A stretch of 64,000 nucleotides of DNA. Source: Micromonospora ureilytica. GTDB taxonomy: Bacteria; Actinomycetota; Actinomycetes; Mycobacteriales; Micromonosporaceae. Below, one piece after another: positions 25,581 to 33,583 of the stretch. The notes below the pieces were generated by a model. The model saw only the letters and a program-made list of their open reading frames with translations. It did not search any database and was not told the DNA's origin. The DNA is taken from contig NZ_JADOTX010000001.1 of the NCBI RefSeq assembly GCF_015751765.1, forward strand, positions 5,394,001 to 5,458,000. The letters are read 5' to 3'. Made by a program: the position numbers and the translations under genes. How positions within the stretch are numbered: position 1 is the stretch's first letter; every line of letters begins with the position of its first letter.

Positions 25581-26285
25581 ATGACGAAGGTGACCGCACA
25601 GCTGTCGGTATCGGTGGACGGCTTCTACGCCGGCCCCCAGTTCGACGGGAACGGCAACTGGATGGATTCGGAAGAGAGCGCCAAGTTCTTCCGGGTCACC
25701 AGGTGGGCGACCGAGGCAGCTGCCTGGCGCGAACGGCAGGGCTTCGCCGGCGGGGAGCAGGACACCAACTCAGAGGTGATCGCCGAGTCGTTCGGCGCCG
25801 CCGGCGCGTACGTGATGGGACGCCGGATGGCCGACGGGGGTGAGATCCCCTGGGGTGAGGAGCCGCCGTTCCGCGCACCGGTCTTCGTCGTCACCCACCG
25901 CCCCCGCCAGCGGCTACTGAAGGGAGGGGGCACCAGCTTCACCTACGTCACCGACGGCGTGGCCAGCGCCGTCGAGCAGGCGCGCGCCGTGGCCGGCGGC
26001 AAGGATGTCGCCGTGGCCGGGGGCGGGAGCCTGGTACGGCAGGTGCTCAAGGCCGGACTGCTCGACGAGTTGGAGCTGCACGTCGTACCCGTCGTGCTCG
26101 GCACCGGCCTGCGGCTCTTCGACGCGGACCTCGACCTGGGCGACCGGGAGGGAGTCGAGCTGACGCCGACCCGCGTCCTTGCCACCCCACAGGTGACCCA
26201 CATCCGGTACGCGGTGCGCGGTCGCGCCCCGCTCGTACTCGACGATCGGGGCCGCGGAGGCGGCCCGACGGTAACCGCGAACTGA
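25581..26285 (+). CDS. RibD/dihydrofolate-reductase-like family protein
   Basis: 234 residues. It shows the RibD C-terminal/DHFR-like fold: TAQLSVSVDGFYAGP at the N-terminus, GAYVMGRRMADGG near 75, VFVVTHRPRQRL near 100, DVAVAGGGSLVRQVLKAGLLDELELHVVPVVLGTGLRLF at 138-175. Members bind NADPH; bacterial stand-alone forms are mostly uncharacterised. ATG at 25581 is preferred because homology begins there; a purine-rich stretch (GAGAGGA) lies 13 nt upstream. A second family member follows 32 bp downstream. Confidence 0.85.
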   Translation: MTKVTAQLSVSVDGFYAGPQFDGNGNWMDSEESAKFFRVTRWATEAAAWRERQGFAGGEQDTNSEVIAESFGAAGAYVMGRRMADGGEIPWGEEPPFRAPVFVVTHRPRQRLLKGGGTSFTYVTDGVASAVEQARAVAGGKDVAVAGGGSLVRQVLKAGLLDELELHVVPVVLGTGLRLFDADLDLGDREGVELTPTRVLATPQVTHIRYAVRGRAPLVLDDRGRGGGPTVTAN

Positions 26286-26317
26286 ACCACGGCCCATCGA
26301 AGGAAGGGGGAGACACC

Positions 26318-26962
26318 ATGCCGCAACTGTTGCGGGTGCAGTGCTTCAACGTTTCGCGCGACGGGTTCGGGACCGGAGAGGGGCAGAGCCTGGAACGGCC
26401 CTTCGGTCACGCGGACCCCACCGCGCTGTTCTCCTGGCGGGCCGCCACCGCCAGCTTCGTGTATCGCACCGAGCCGGGCGGCACCCGTGGGCTGGACGAC
26501 TACCTGACCCGCGACGCCGAGTGCAACATCGGCGCGGAGATCATGGGTCGCAACAAGTTCGGCCCCCAACGTGGCCCCTGGGAGGACCACGAGTGGCAGG
26601 GATGGTGGGGGGACAATCCGCCGTTCCACACGCCGGTCTTCGTGCTCACCCACCACGAACGTCCGTCGTTCAGCCTGTCCGACACCACGTTCCACTTCCG
26701 CGATGTCAGCCCGGCGGAAGCACTGGCCGAGGCGAAGCAGGCAGCCGACGGTCGGGACGTACGCCTCGGCGGTGGGGTGGCCACCATCCGCGAGTTCCTC
26801 GAGGCCGATCTGGTCGACACGATGCACATCGCCGTCGCGCCCGTCGACCTCGAACGGGGTGAGCGTTTGTGGGACAGCCCCACCGAACTGCTCGACCGCT
26901 TCCACCTCGAGTCGGTGCCCAGCCCCAGCGGGGTCACCCATCTCCTGTTCTGGAGACGATGA
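26318..26962 (+). CDS. RibD/dihydrofolate-reductase-like family protein, second copy
   Basis: 214 residues. Same fold as the preceding gene: RVQCFNVSRDGFGTGEGQ at the N-terminus, NIGAEIMGRNKFGPQRGPW near 70, VFVLTHHERPSF near 105, DVRLGGGVATIREFLEADLVDTMHIAVAPVDLERGERLW near 145. The two differ enough to be old paralogues or separate acquisitions. AGGAAGGGGG precedes the ATG. The pair probably forms one transcript. Confidence 0.85.
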   Translation: MPQLLRVQCFNVSRDGFGTGEGQSLERPFGHADPTALFSWRAATASFVYRTEPGGTRGLDDYLTRDAECNIGAEIMGRNKFGPQRGPWEDHEWQGWWGDNPPFHTPVFVLTHHERPSFSLSDTTFHFRDVSPAEALAEAKQAADGRDVRLGGGVATIREFLEADLVDTMHIAVAPVDLERGERLWDSPTELLDRFHLESVPSPSGVTHLLFWRR

Positions 26963-26987
26963 CAGCACGCCGTCGGGGCACGGACAG

Positions 26988-27362
26988 CTACAGCCGGGCC
27001 AGCACCAGCAACCGGTTGCCGTCGGGGTCAGTGACCCGCGCGGACCGCTCACCCCACGGCTGGTCGACCGGCTCCTCGGTCACTGTCGCCCCACCCGTGC
27101 GCAGCGCGCCCACGGCCGCGTCGCAGTCGTCGGCGTAGACGCACAACTCCCAGCGGTGCGAGCCGGCCGGCTCGCCAGCCTCCGGGTTGGCGGCCAGGCC
27201 GAGCTCGCTGCTGCCCAGCCGCAGGGCGACGAACTCCGGGGCGCCCTCGTCCGGGAACCGGTAGGTCAGCTCGAAGCCGACCACGTCCCGGTAGAACGCG
27301 ATGAGTCTTGGCAGGTCAGGTGTCGTCACGATCGGAAAAGCTTCGGTGAACACAGAGTCCAC
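26988..27362 (-). CDS. VOC/glyoxalase-fold protein
   Basis: About 124 residues from GTG at 27362. It contains the paired beta-alpha-beta repeats of the vicinal-oxygen-chelate fold: FPIVTTPDLPRLIAFYRDVVGFELTYRFPD at the N-terminus and WGERSARVTDPDGNRLLVLARL at the C-terminus. Members include glyoxalases, dioxygenases and antibiotic-binding proteins, and the substrate cannot be deduced. The start is uncertain: a TTG at 27395 and a GTG at 27353 are also in frame. It is downstream of, and same strand as, the TetR gene. Confidence 0.8.
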   Translation of the reverse strand: MDSVFTEAFPIVTTPDLPRLIAFYRDVVGFELTYRFPDEGAPEFVALRLGSSELGLAANPEAGEPAGSHRWELCVYADDCDAAVGALRTGGATVTEEPVDQPWGERSARVTDPDGNRLLVLARL

Positions 27363-27401
27363 CTGAGCACAGTGGCTGGGTTGACACAAGGCCAACTCTG
27401 C

Positions 27402-27983
27402 TCATGCTTCCGTGCGACGGAGGCCGGCGAGGACGAGGGTGATGACACCGTCCGCGTCGGTTCGGTAGGTCGGGTGGTCGTAGGCCGCACAGATGCCGTG
27501 CAGGGCCATCATGATGGTGCCGACACCCACGTCGCCACGGATGGTTCCAGTCATGACGGCGGCGGCCAGGAGGTCGTCGATGACCTGGCCCAGGGCTTGG
27601 GCGCCCTCCGCCAGCGCGCCCGATTGGGTGGCCATGAGCGTGGCGAGCGTCCGAGCGAGGCCCTCGTGGCAGTGCAGGTGGTCCACGAAGCCACGCAGGA
27701 AGGATTCCAGCGCCTCGTCGGCTGGGAGGGTGGCTTGCAGCTCGTGGGCACGGTCGCACATCGCGGTGAGTTCTTCGCGGTAGACCGCTTCGGCCAGGGC
27801 TTCGCGGGTGGGGAAGTGGCGGTAGAGCGTGCCGGTGCCCACGCCGGCCAGTTTGGCGAAGTCGTCGAAGCGCAGGTTGAAGCAGCCGTCGGCGAACAGC
27901 TCCCGGGCCTTGGCGATCAGGGCGTCACGGTTGCGGCGGGCGTCGGCGCGCAGTGGCTTGGCATCGGTCACGTAGGGCCCCAT
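27402..27983 (-). CDS. TetR family transcriptional regulator
   Basis: 193 residues. The N-terminal helix-turn-helix reads RNRDALIAKARELFADGCFNLRFDDFAKLAGVGTGTLYRHFPTREALAEAVY (split here by position: about residues 18-70). The C-terminal ligand domain is helical. It is divergent from the reductase-like gene at 28057 with 73 bp between start codons. That gap holds two copies of a TGGAGAC-N-GTCTCCA type palindrome, the expected operator. It therefore most likely represses itself and the divergent gene cluster. Confidence 0.9.
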   Translation of the reverse strand: MGPYVTDAKPLRADARRNRDALIAKARELFADGCFNLRFDDFAKLAGVGTGTLYRHFPTREALAEAVYREELTAMCDRAHELQATLPADEALESFLRGFVDHLHCHEGLARTLATLMATQSGALAEGAQALGQVIDDLLAAAVMTGTIRGDVGVGTIMMALHGICAAYDHPTYRTDADGVITLVLAGLRRTEA

Positions 27984-27992
27984 GTTGACAAG

Positions 27993-28007
27993 TGGAGACT
28001 GTCTCCA
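27993..28007. promoter_or_regulatory. TetR-type operator 1 (perfect palindrome)
   Basis: TGGAGACTGTCTCCA is a perfect 7+1+7 palindrome, 9 bp upstream of the tetR start codon. Its centre is 27 bp from that of the second copy. Confidence 0.75.
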
Positions 28008-28011
28008 TATT

Positions 28012-28041
28012 TTGAGAACCGGAGACGATCTCCAATTATAG
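28012..28041 (+). promoter_or_regulatory. Promoter for the reductase-like gene, overlapping operator 2
   Basis: TTGAGA (28012-28017) and TTATAG (28036-28041) are 18 nt apart in an AT-rich patch. Operator 2 occupies the spacer, so repressor binding would block polymerase. Confidence 0.5.
28020..28034. promoter_or_regulatory. TetR-type operator 2
   Basis: CGGAGACGATCTCCA keeps GGAGA and TCTCC arms and matches operator 1 at 12 of 15 positions. It lies between the -35 and -10 elements of the + strand promoter. Confidence 0.7.
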
Positions 28042-28056
28042 GGTACGAGGTGCCGC

Positions 28057-28998
28057 GTGAAGATCTTGATGTTCGGCCGGGGCGTGATCAGTGCGACGTA
28101 CGGGTGGGCTCTGGAACGGGCCGGGCACCATGTCGAGTTCTATGTCCGGCCGGGGCGGGCGACCGCGTACGGCAATGCGATTGATCTTGATCTGCTTGAC
28201 GCCCGGCGACGGCCGTGGGGGAAGCGGGTCACCGAGAGGTGGCCGGTGCGCTACCGCGAGTCGCTGGAGCCGGACCACGACTTCGATCTGATCGTGCTCA
28301 GCGTGCAGCACTACGGCTTCCCGGAAGCCGCGGCCTTCCTGGGACCGCGTGTGGGCGGAGCCACGGTGCTCGTCTTCAACAACCTGTGGGTCGAGCCGCT
28401 GACCGCGACCGAACACCTTCCCGCTGACCAGGTGGCCTGGGGCTTTCCCGGGGCCGGCGGCGGGTTCGGCGACGACGGTGTGCTGCATGGGGCTCTGCTG
28501 CCAGTGGTCTTCTTCGGCACCTTCGACAGGCCACCGACCGAGCGCGAACAGGCCGTGCGCCAGGTGTTTCGTGACGCGGGGTTCAGGCTCCAGGAAAACT
28601 CCGACTTCCGTGGCTGGCTGTCGATCCACTTCGTCCAGAACGCAGGCCTGCACACGCAGAGTCTGAAGCTGGGCTCGCTGTCCAAGCTGACGCCCGGCAA
28701 CGTACGCGAAGCGATCCTTGCCACCCGCGAACTCCTGCCGCTCGTCGAGGCTCGGGGCGTCGATCTGCGGCGGCACCGCAGCGAGCTACTGCCCTTCACC
28801 GCTCCCGTCTGGCTGGCAGCACCGGCGATGGCCTGGCTGTTCAGGCACTTCCCGCCGATGCGCCTGGTCATGGAGGCCCACGCCAACCCGGAGGAGCTGC
28901 GCGCGGTCTGCCGCGACACCCTTGCGGAGGCGCGCAGGCTGGGCGTGGAGGTGCCCCGGCTGGAGGCAGCCGAGCCCTACTTCACCGCGGAGAAATGA
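28057..28998 (+). CDS. Ketopantoate reductase-like (PanE/ApbA-type) NAD(P)-binding protein
   Basis: 313 residues. The N-terminal Rossmann segment MKILMFGRGVISATYGWALERAGH has GRGVIS in place of the usual GxGxxG, as in PanE-like proteins. DFDLIVLSVQHYGFPEA near 75 resembles the family's VKAYQ-type region, and a helical C-terminal domain follows. Biosynthetic ketopantoate reductase is possible, but TetR control and the accessory context argue for a different oxidoreductase role. Start is GTG with GAGG upstream. The next gene starts 36 bp downstream. Confidence 0.75.
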   Translation: MKILMFGRGVISATYGWALERAGHHVEFYVRPGRATAYGNAIDLDLLDARRRPWGKRVTERWPVRYRESLEPDHDFDLIVLSVQHYGFPEAAAFLGPRVGGATVLVFNNLWVEPLTATEHLPADQVAWGFPGAGGGFGDDGVLHGALLPVVFFGTFDRPPTEREQAVRQVFRDAGFRLQENSDFRGWLSIHFVQNAGLHTQSLKLGSLSKLTPGNVREAILATRELLPLVEARGVDLRRHRSELLPFTAPVWLAAPAMAWLFRHFPPMRLVMEAHANPEELRAVCRDTLAEARRLGVEVPRLEAAEPYFTAEK

Positions 28999-29034
28999 GA
29001 TGCGTACGGGCTCGCGCACCTGTTGGATCTCGAC

Positions 29035-30084
29035 ATGGAGCATGAGCTCGTCCGTCCTCGGAAGGCACGTCCAGGCGACCACATCGCGGTCCTTTCGCCG
29101 TCCTTCGCCGCGGCAGGCGCCTTTCCCGGGATCCACGAGCAGGCCATGCGACGGCTCGCTGACCTGACCGGCCTCGTTCCGATCGAATACCCCACCACCC
29201 GCCAGGTGGGCGCGACCGCGGCAGCCCGTGCGGCGGACATCAACGCCGCCTTCGCGGATCCCCGGGTACGCGGCATTCTCGCCGTCATCGGCGGCGACGA
29301 CCAGATCACTGTCATCCCCCACCTCGACGCCGACCTGGCCCGAGCCGACCCGAAGCCGTTCCTCGGCACCAGCGACAACACCAACCTGCACCACTGGCTC
29401 TGGGGCCTCGGCATCGCCAGCTTCTACGGCGGATCCTCACAGGTGCACCTCGGCCCCGGGCCGGCCGTGGACGACATCCACGCCCGGTCGCTGCGAGCGG
29501 CGTTACTCACCGGGGAACGGCTGGAGATCACCGATCCGGGTGAGTCCGAGGATGTCGGCATCGACTGGGCAGATCCGCAGGCGTTGAAGTCCTTCGGAGA
29601 GCGCGAGCCGACGGAGCCGTGGAGCTGGTACGGGCCGCCCCGCACGGTAACCGGCCCCACCTGGGGCGGCTGCCTGGAAGTCATCCAGTGGATCCTGACG
29701 GCGGGACGCTTCCCGTTTCCCCCCGAGGCGCTGCACGGCGGAGTGCTGATCATCGAGACGTCGGAGGAACTCCTTCCCGCCCGAGAGGTCGGCTTCATCG
29801 TCCGGTCACTGGGTGAACGCGGTCTCCTCAGCGCCGTCGACGCGGTCCTGGTCGCCCGTCCGCCGGTCTCCGACCACGCCCGCCGACCCGCTGCCGCAGA
29901 TCGGGCACGGCTACGCGAGCAGCAGCGCGACACTGTCGTCGACGTGGTGACCCGCTACAACCCCGAGGCAGTCGTCTGCGTCGGCGTCCCGTTCGGTCAC
30001 ACCAGACCGCAGTGGATCCTTCCGCACGGCGGCCCGATCACCGTCGATGGTGTGGGCCGTCGAATCTTCGCCGACTACCGATAG
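29035..30084 (+). CDS. S66-family peptidase (LD-carboxypeptidase/MccF-like)
   Basis: 349 residues. Family features are RPGDHIAVLSPSFAAAGAFPG at the N-terminus, the GGDDQITVIPHLD motif near 85, and the nucleophile-elbow FLGTSDNTNLHHWLWG near 108 with Ser in GTSD. Later segments include GPTWGGCLEVIQWIL and the C-terminal VPFGHTRPQWILPHGG, which carries the catalytic His. The S66 family includes murein LD-carboxypeptidases and MccF-type enzymes that cleave peptide-nucleotide antibiotics. GTSD-N-T with a long insert is more MccF-like. ATG at 29035 is preferred to a TTG at 29023. Confidence 0.82.
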   Translation: MEHELVRPRKARPGDHIAVLSPSFAAAGAFPGIHEQAMRRLADLTGLVPIEYPTTRQVGATAAARAADINAAFADPRVRGILAVIGGDDQITVIPHLDADLARADPKPFLGTSDNTNLHHWLWGLGIASFYGGSSQVHLGPGPAVDDIHARSLRAALLTGERLEITDPGESEDVGIDWADPQALKSFGEREPTEPWSWYGPPRTVTGPTWGGCLEVIQWILTAGRFPFPPEALHGGVLIIETSEELLPAREVGFIVRSLGERGLLSAVDAVLVARPPVSDHARRPAAADRARLREQQRDTVVDVVTRYNPEAVVCVGVPFGHTRPQWILPHGGPITVDGVGRRIFADYR

Positions 30085-30095
30085 ATTGTGCTCAG

Positions 30096-30785
30096 ATGCC
30101 GATCGAGACCGGATATCACGACGAACTCGGTGAGTTCTTCGCGCAGAACGCCAACACCAGCCCCTACAACGCGTACACCGATCGGCCGGCGATGCTGGCG
30201 CTCGCTGGTGACGTCGCCAACGCGGACATCCTCGATGTCGGCTGCGGTGCCGGCCACTACGCAGCCGAACTGCTGGCGCGAGGCGCCCGGGTGACCGGCA
30301 TCGACGCAAGCGCCACAGTGCTCCGCCATGCCCACTCACGTGCCGCCCGAGCGGAGTTGCGCCTGCACGACCTGGAACAGCCGTTGGACTTCGCCGCTGA
30401 CGCGTCCTTCGACGGGATCGTCTGCGCTCTGGTCATCCACCACGTGACCAACCGGCGACAGTTGCTCGCCGAGATGCGCCGAGTCCTACGTCCCGCCGGC
30501 TGGCTGGTCATCTCGATCACTCATCCGACAGCTGACTGGCGATACTTCGGCGGTTCCTACTACGACCAGTCCTGGGTCGACCTGCCGCACGGGCCCGGGG
30601 TCCTCCACTTCCAGCGCACGACGCTGGAAGCATTCCTCGGCGAACTCCTGGACGCCGGATTCACTCTGGAGAAGCTCGTCGAGCCGCGGCCGGGCGCCGA
30701 ACTCCGAGAGGTCGACGAAGCCGCGTACACCCGTCTCACCGAACGGCCGTCCTTCCTCGCCGCACGACTGCGGTCCGGAGTTTGA
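30096..30785 (+). CDS. Class I SAM-dependent methyltransferase
   Basis: 229 residues. SAM-binding motif I is ADILDVGCGAGHYAAEL near residue 45-61, followed by VTGIDASATVLRHA, SFDGIVCALVIHHV near 105 and LRPAGWLVISITHPT near 132. The acceptor is unknown. ATG at 30096 gives the expected N-terminus, and TAGATT 8 nt upstream may allow leaderless transcription. It begins 11 bp after the S66 peptidase stop and may be cotranscribed with it. Confidence 0.85.
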   Translation: MPIETGYHDELGEFFAQNANTSPYNAYTDRPAMLALAGDVANADILDVGCGAGHYAAELLARGARVTGIDASATVLRHAHSRAARAELRLHDLEQPLDFAADASFDGIVCALVIHHVTNRRQLLAEMRRVLRPAGWLVISITHPTADWRYFGGSYYDQSWVDLPHGPGVLHFQRTTLEAFLGELLDAGFTLEKLVEPRPGAELREVDEAAYTRLTERPSFLAARLRSGV

Positions 30786-30838
30786 GAACGGACGGCTGAC
30801 GGTGGACCGGCACCAGTCATGGTCGGGAAGCTACGGGT

Positions 30839-31369
30839 ATGGAACCGACACAGACGGCGCTCATCGTGCCGATACCCGAGGCCGAGGAGGCGGTGGGCCA
30901 GTTCCGGGCATCGCTGGACCCGGCCGCCTCCTGGGGCGTGCCAGCGCACGTGACCGTCCTCTACCCGTTCCTACCTCCGCAGCGGATCAACGAGCAGGCC
31001 CTGGCCGTGCTGCGCGAGACCCTTGCCGAGATACCAAGGTTCGACGTCGCACTGACGCACGTCGGCTGGTTCGGTGACGCGGTCGTCTGGCTTGCCCCGC
31101 AGCCAGACCGGCCCTTCCGCGACCTCACCGAGGCAGTGTGGCAACGGTTTCCCGAGGCACCCCCGTACGCCGGGGCGCACAGCGATGTGGTGCCGCACCT
31201 GACCATTGGTCACGACGCCGCCAAGCCCGTGTTGAGCCACGCCGCGGAAACCATCTCCGCTCACCTGCCGATCAACGCGGCGATCGACAGGGTCCGGCTC
31301 ATCGCCGGAACACCGGACGTCAGCCCGTGGCGCACCGTCCGTGAGTTCCCGTTGGGCACCCACCCTTAG
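30839..31369 (+). CDS. 2'-5' RNA ligase-like (2H phosphoesterase) protein
   Basis: 176 residues. The two HxT motifs that define the 2H superfamily are present: AHVTVLYPF (His37, Thr39) and PHLTIGH (near residue 120). Such proteins have cyclic phosphodiesterase or RNA ligase activity on 2'-5' or 2',3'-cyclic linkages. The size fits the stand-alone bacterial type. It is the last + strand gene before the sigma-factor locus on the other strand. Confidence 0.85.
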   Translation: MEPTQTALIVPIPEAEEAVGQFRASLDPAASWGVPAHVTVLYPFLPPQRINEQALAVLRETLAEIPRFDVALTHVGWFGDAVVWLAPQPDRPFRDLTEAVWQRFPEAPPYAGAHSDVVPHLTIGHDAAKPVLSHAAETISAHLPINAAIDRVRLIAGTPDVSPWRTVREFPLGTHP

Positions 31370-31458
31370 CGGCGGCTGGTACGGGGCTACAAGCGATCTC
31401 GGCATGACCTCCAGGCACGGCCGTTGGCCGGATTTCCCCGGACGTCCCGCCCTACAGG

Positions 31459-32538
31459 TCACGGCTTGTCGATGAGCGCGATCAGCGCGGCGTCGCCCTG
31501 CGCGTTGATCACAGGATCAGGAGCGGCTCCCATGGTGACTCGACGGCAGCCGTCGAGTTCGACGTAGGTGTGCGGGCCACTGCCGGTCAACGGACTCAGC
31601 ACCGCGAAGCGGCTGGCGCGGGTATGGCACGGGTTCGCCGGCCCGGACGAGCGCAGCGCACCCTCGATCGCTGCCCGTCGGTCCTCCGGCAGCACCGTCC
31701 CGTGCGCGAAGTCGCCGTCTAGCATGCGGCTTCCCTGCTGACTCTTCGGCACGTCGTAGACGCAGAGGCGGACCTGCTGCCTGGCGGGGAACGGCTCCGG
31801 CAGGGCGCCGGGACGGGCGTCAGGGTCGCTCGTCCTCGCCAGCGCTGTCATGTCGCACCCCGCCGTGGGCGACTCGGCGAGCCGATGGGTTGCCACGGTG
31901 GTCAGCGGCAGGGCATGAAGGGCTTCACTGACCGCGTCGGGGAGATGGTTGTGGCAGGTAGCGAGTGGTATGCCGGGCCGTGTCCACCGGCCCTCCGCGT
32001 CAACGAGCGCGAGCCAGGGTGCCATCTGCAGGTTCGCCCTGCAGAGGGGGTTGGGATTCTGTGGCGCATCAGGCAGGCGGAGCACGGCGGCGAGGGCGGC
32101 GAGGGCGGCGGCGTCGTAGCTGCGCTGTTCCGTCACCAGCACGTCCTCGCCCACGTTAGCGCGTTGGACCAGCCGGCAGATGACGGCCTCGGCGGGGATG
32201 AAGCCATCGCCGAGGCGGGGCAGGGCGGCTGCCTCCTCGGTCCGGACATTGAAGCCGCGCTTGACCATCTCCGGTGCAGCCTCGACGCACGAAGTCCACT
32301 GCCCCTGTCCGCCGGAATCGCCCGCCATCGAGGGGGCACGGTTGCCATCGGTGAGGATCTGCGCCCCTCCGACGCCCAGCCCAACGGCCACGGCAACGGC
32401 GAGCGCGGCGCTCCCGATCAGGCGCTGCCGGTGCCGGCGGACGCGCCTCGCCACCTCGACAACCCGATCCGGTGGTGGCGTCAGTGGGGGAACGGCGCTT
32501 GTCAACAGGAGCCTGATGTCCTCATCTTCACGCGTCAC
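31459..32538 (-). CDS. Membrane protein coupled to the ECF sigma factor (possible anti-sigma)
   Basis: 359 residues from GTG at 32538. An N-terminal cytoplasmic part of about 45 residues (DEDIRLLLTSAVPPLTPPPDRVVEVARRVRRHR) precedes one helix (LIGSAALAVAVAVGLGVGGA) and a ~290-residue outer domain. Eight cysteines in the outer domain suggest four disulfides. The gene overlaps the sigma-factor gene by 11 bp. This membrane partner is common downstream of SigE-family sigma factors in Micromonosporaceae. No zinc-binding HxxxCxxC motif is present, so a classic ZAS anti-sigma is excluded and the anti-sigma role is inferred from position. Confidence 0.7.
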   Translation of the reverse strand: MTREDEDIRLLLTSAVPPLTPPPDRVVEVARRVRRHRQRLIGSAALAVAVAVGLGVGGAQILTDGNRAPSMAGDSGGQGQWTSCVEAAPEMVKRGFNVRTEEAAALPRLGDGFIPAEAVICRLVQRANVGEDVLVTEQRSYDAAALAALAAVLRLPDAPQNPNPLCRANLQMAPWLALVDAEGRWTRPGIPLATCHNHLPDAVSEALHALPLTTVATHRLAESPTAGCDMTALARTSDPDARPGALPEPFPARQQVRLCVYDVPKSQQGSRMLDGDFAHGTVLPEDRRAAIEGALRSSGPANPCHTRASRFAVLSPLTGSGPHTYVELDGCRRVTMGAAPDPVINAQGDAALIALIDKP

Positions 32539-33061
32539 TTCGCGACCTCCAAGCGGCAAACAGCTCAAGATTCGGATCGGTACGCAGAATCCGTAGGGCA
32601 CGGAAGGCCTGCACCTTGACCGTGTTGTGCGAGCAGCCGAGCACTTCCGCTGTCCGCTGCACCGTCAGGTCCTCGACGTAGCGGAGCACCACGATCGCCC
32701 GCTGCTGCCGGCTGAGCCGGGCCAACGCGCGGCGTACCGCGTCCCGGTCAACGGACTCCCCTGCCACGTCGCCACGTGAGGGCCCGTCCGGTGGCTGGCT
32801 TGGAATCTCGCTGCGCCAGCGCCGCCGCCACCAGGAGACGTAGGTGGTGAACAACGCTCGGCGCAGGTACGCCTCGGGATGCCCGGCGCTCCTGATCGTG
32901 GCCCAGCGCCGCCAGACGTCTGCCAGGACCGTCTGCAACAGGTCCTCGGCGCGCCCGGCGTCACCGGTGAGCAGCCAGGCCGAACGCAGCAGTGCATCGG
33001 AGCGCGCCGCGACGAACTCGGCGAAGCCTTCCGGTGGCGCCAGTTCCCGAGGTCGTTGCAT
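32528..33061 (-). CDS. SigE-family ECF RNA polymerase sigma factor
   Basis: 177 residues. Region 2 is FAEFVAARSDALLRSAWLLTGDAGRAEDLLQTVLADVWRRW with the characteristic LLTGD of the actinobacterial SigE family, and region 4 is LSRQQRAIVVLRYVEDLTVQRTAEVLGCSHNTVKVQAFRAL (both described by position: about 15-60 and 118-160). ATG at 33061 has GGGAGG about 10 nt upstream. It is translationally coupled to its membrane partner. No target promoter can be assigned from sequence. Confidence 0.9.
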   Translation of the reverse strand: MQRPRELAPPEGFAEFVAARSDALLRSAWLLTGDAGRAEDLLQTVLADVWRRWATIRSAGHPEAYLRRALFTTYVSWWRRRWRSEIPSQPPDGPSRGDVAGESVDRDAVRRALARLSRQQRAIVVLRYVEDLTVQRTAEVLGCSHNTVKVQAFRALRILRTDPNLELFAAWRSRSDA

Positions 33062-33182
33062 CGTGTGTGTACCTCCCACCACTTGAACGCTCTGGGAGGC
33101 CAGCGAGGTTAACGCTGGAACGGCCGGGGTTCGGGGCCCTCAGGGTCTTGTCGGCCGCGAGCGCTGCTGGCCGCAACAGCAT

Positions 33183-33224
33183 CGAAGGCCCTGGCTGGGA
33201 CTCTCGTCCTGGCCAGGGCCTTCG
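33183..33224 (-). terminator. Terminator hairpin after tRNA-Gly
   Basis: CGAAGGCCCTGGC (33183-33195) pairs with GCCAGGGCCTTCG (33212-33224), and five more pairs including two G-U close a 6-nt loop. It begins 4 bp after the encoded CCA of the minus-strand tRNA. Confidence 0.8.
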
Positions 33225-33227
33225 CGG

Positions 33228-33301
33228 TGGAGCGGGTGACGGGAATCGAACCCGCACTGTCAGCTTGGGAAGCTGATGTTCTGCCATTGAACTACACCCG
33301 C
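33228..33301 (-). tRNA. tRNA-Gly (anticodon CCC)
   Basis: Read on the minus strand it starts GCGGGTGTAGTTCAATGG. The acceptor stem GCGGGTG/CACCCGC is perfect, the T arm carries GGTTCGATTCC, and CCA is encoded at 33228-33230. The anticodon stem TCAGC/GCTGA encloses loop TTCCCAA, giving anticodon CCC. The mature part is 71 nt before CCA. TACAGT at 33312-33317 is well placed as -10 element. A strong hairpin follows. Confidence 0.95.
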
Positions 33302-33397
33302 AAGCGGCACCACTGTACCCGAGTGGTCGAGCCCGTGCACCCAGGTACCCCCGCCCGCCGTTGCTGTTCGCGTACCGCACCGCCCGGGTCGGTCCGG

Positions 33398-33473
33398 TTG
33401 ATCCACTCGGCTTTCTGGAAGTCGGGGCATCCGAAGCGCCGGGACACCGCGGTTTCACCGAAACCGAGTTGAT
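33398..33473. repeat. Imperfect palindromic intergenic element, about 76 bp
   Basis: The left end TTGATCCACTCGGCTTTC and the right end GAAACCGAGTTGATC are near reverse complements (TGATC, ACTCGG and TTTC blocks conserved). They enclose a GC-rich centre with GGGGCATCCG and ACCGCGGTTTC. It lies in non-coding DNA upstream of tRNA-Gly. From memory such elements are dispersed in Micromonospora intergenic DNA; copy number cannot be tested here. Confidence 0.5.
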
Positions 33474-33583
33474 CATGCAGCGTCGGGGCGGACGGGTGCA
33501 GGGCGCGGTGCAGGGCGGGGCGTACGGCCGGGCGCCGGCTCCGTGACGACGGAGCCAGCGCGCCGATGATCTTCAGATCATGG

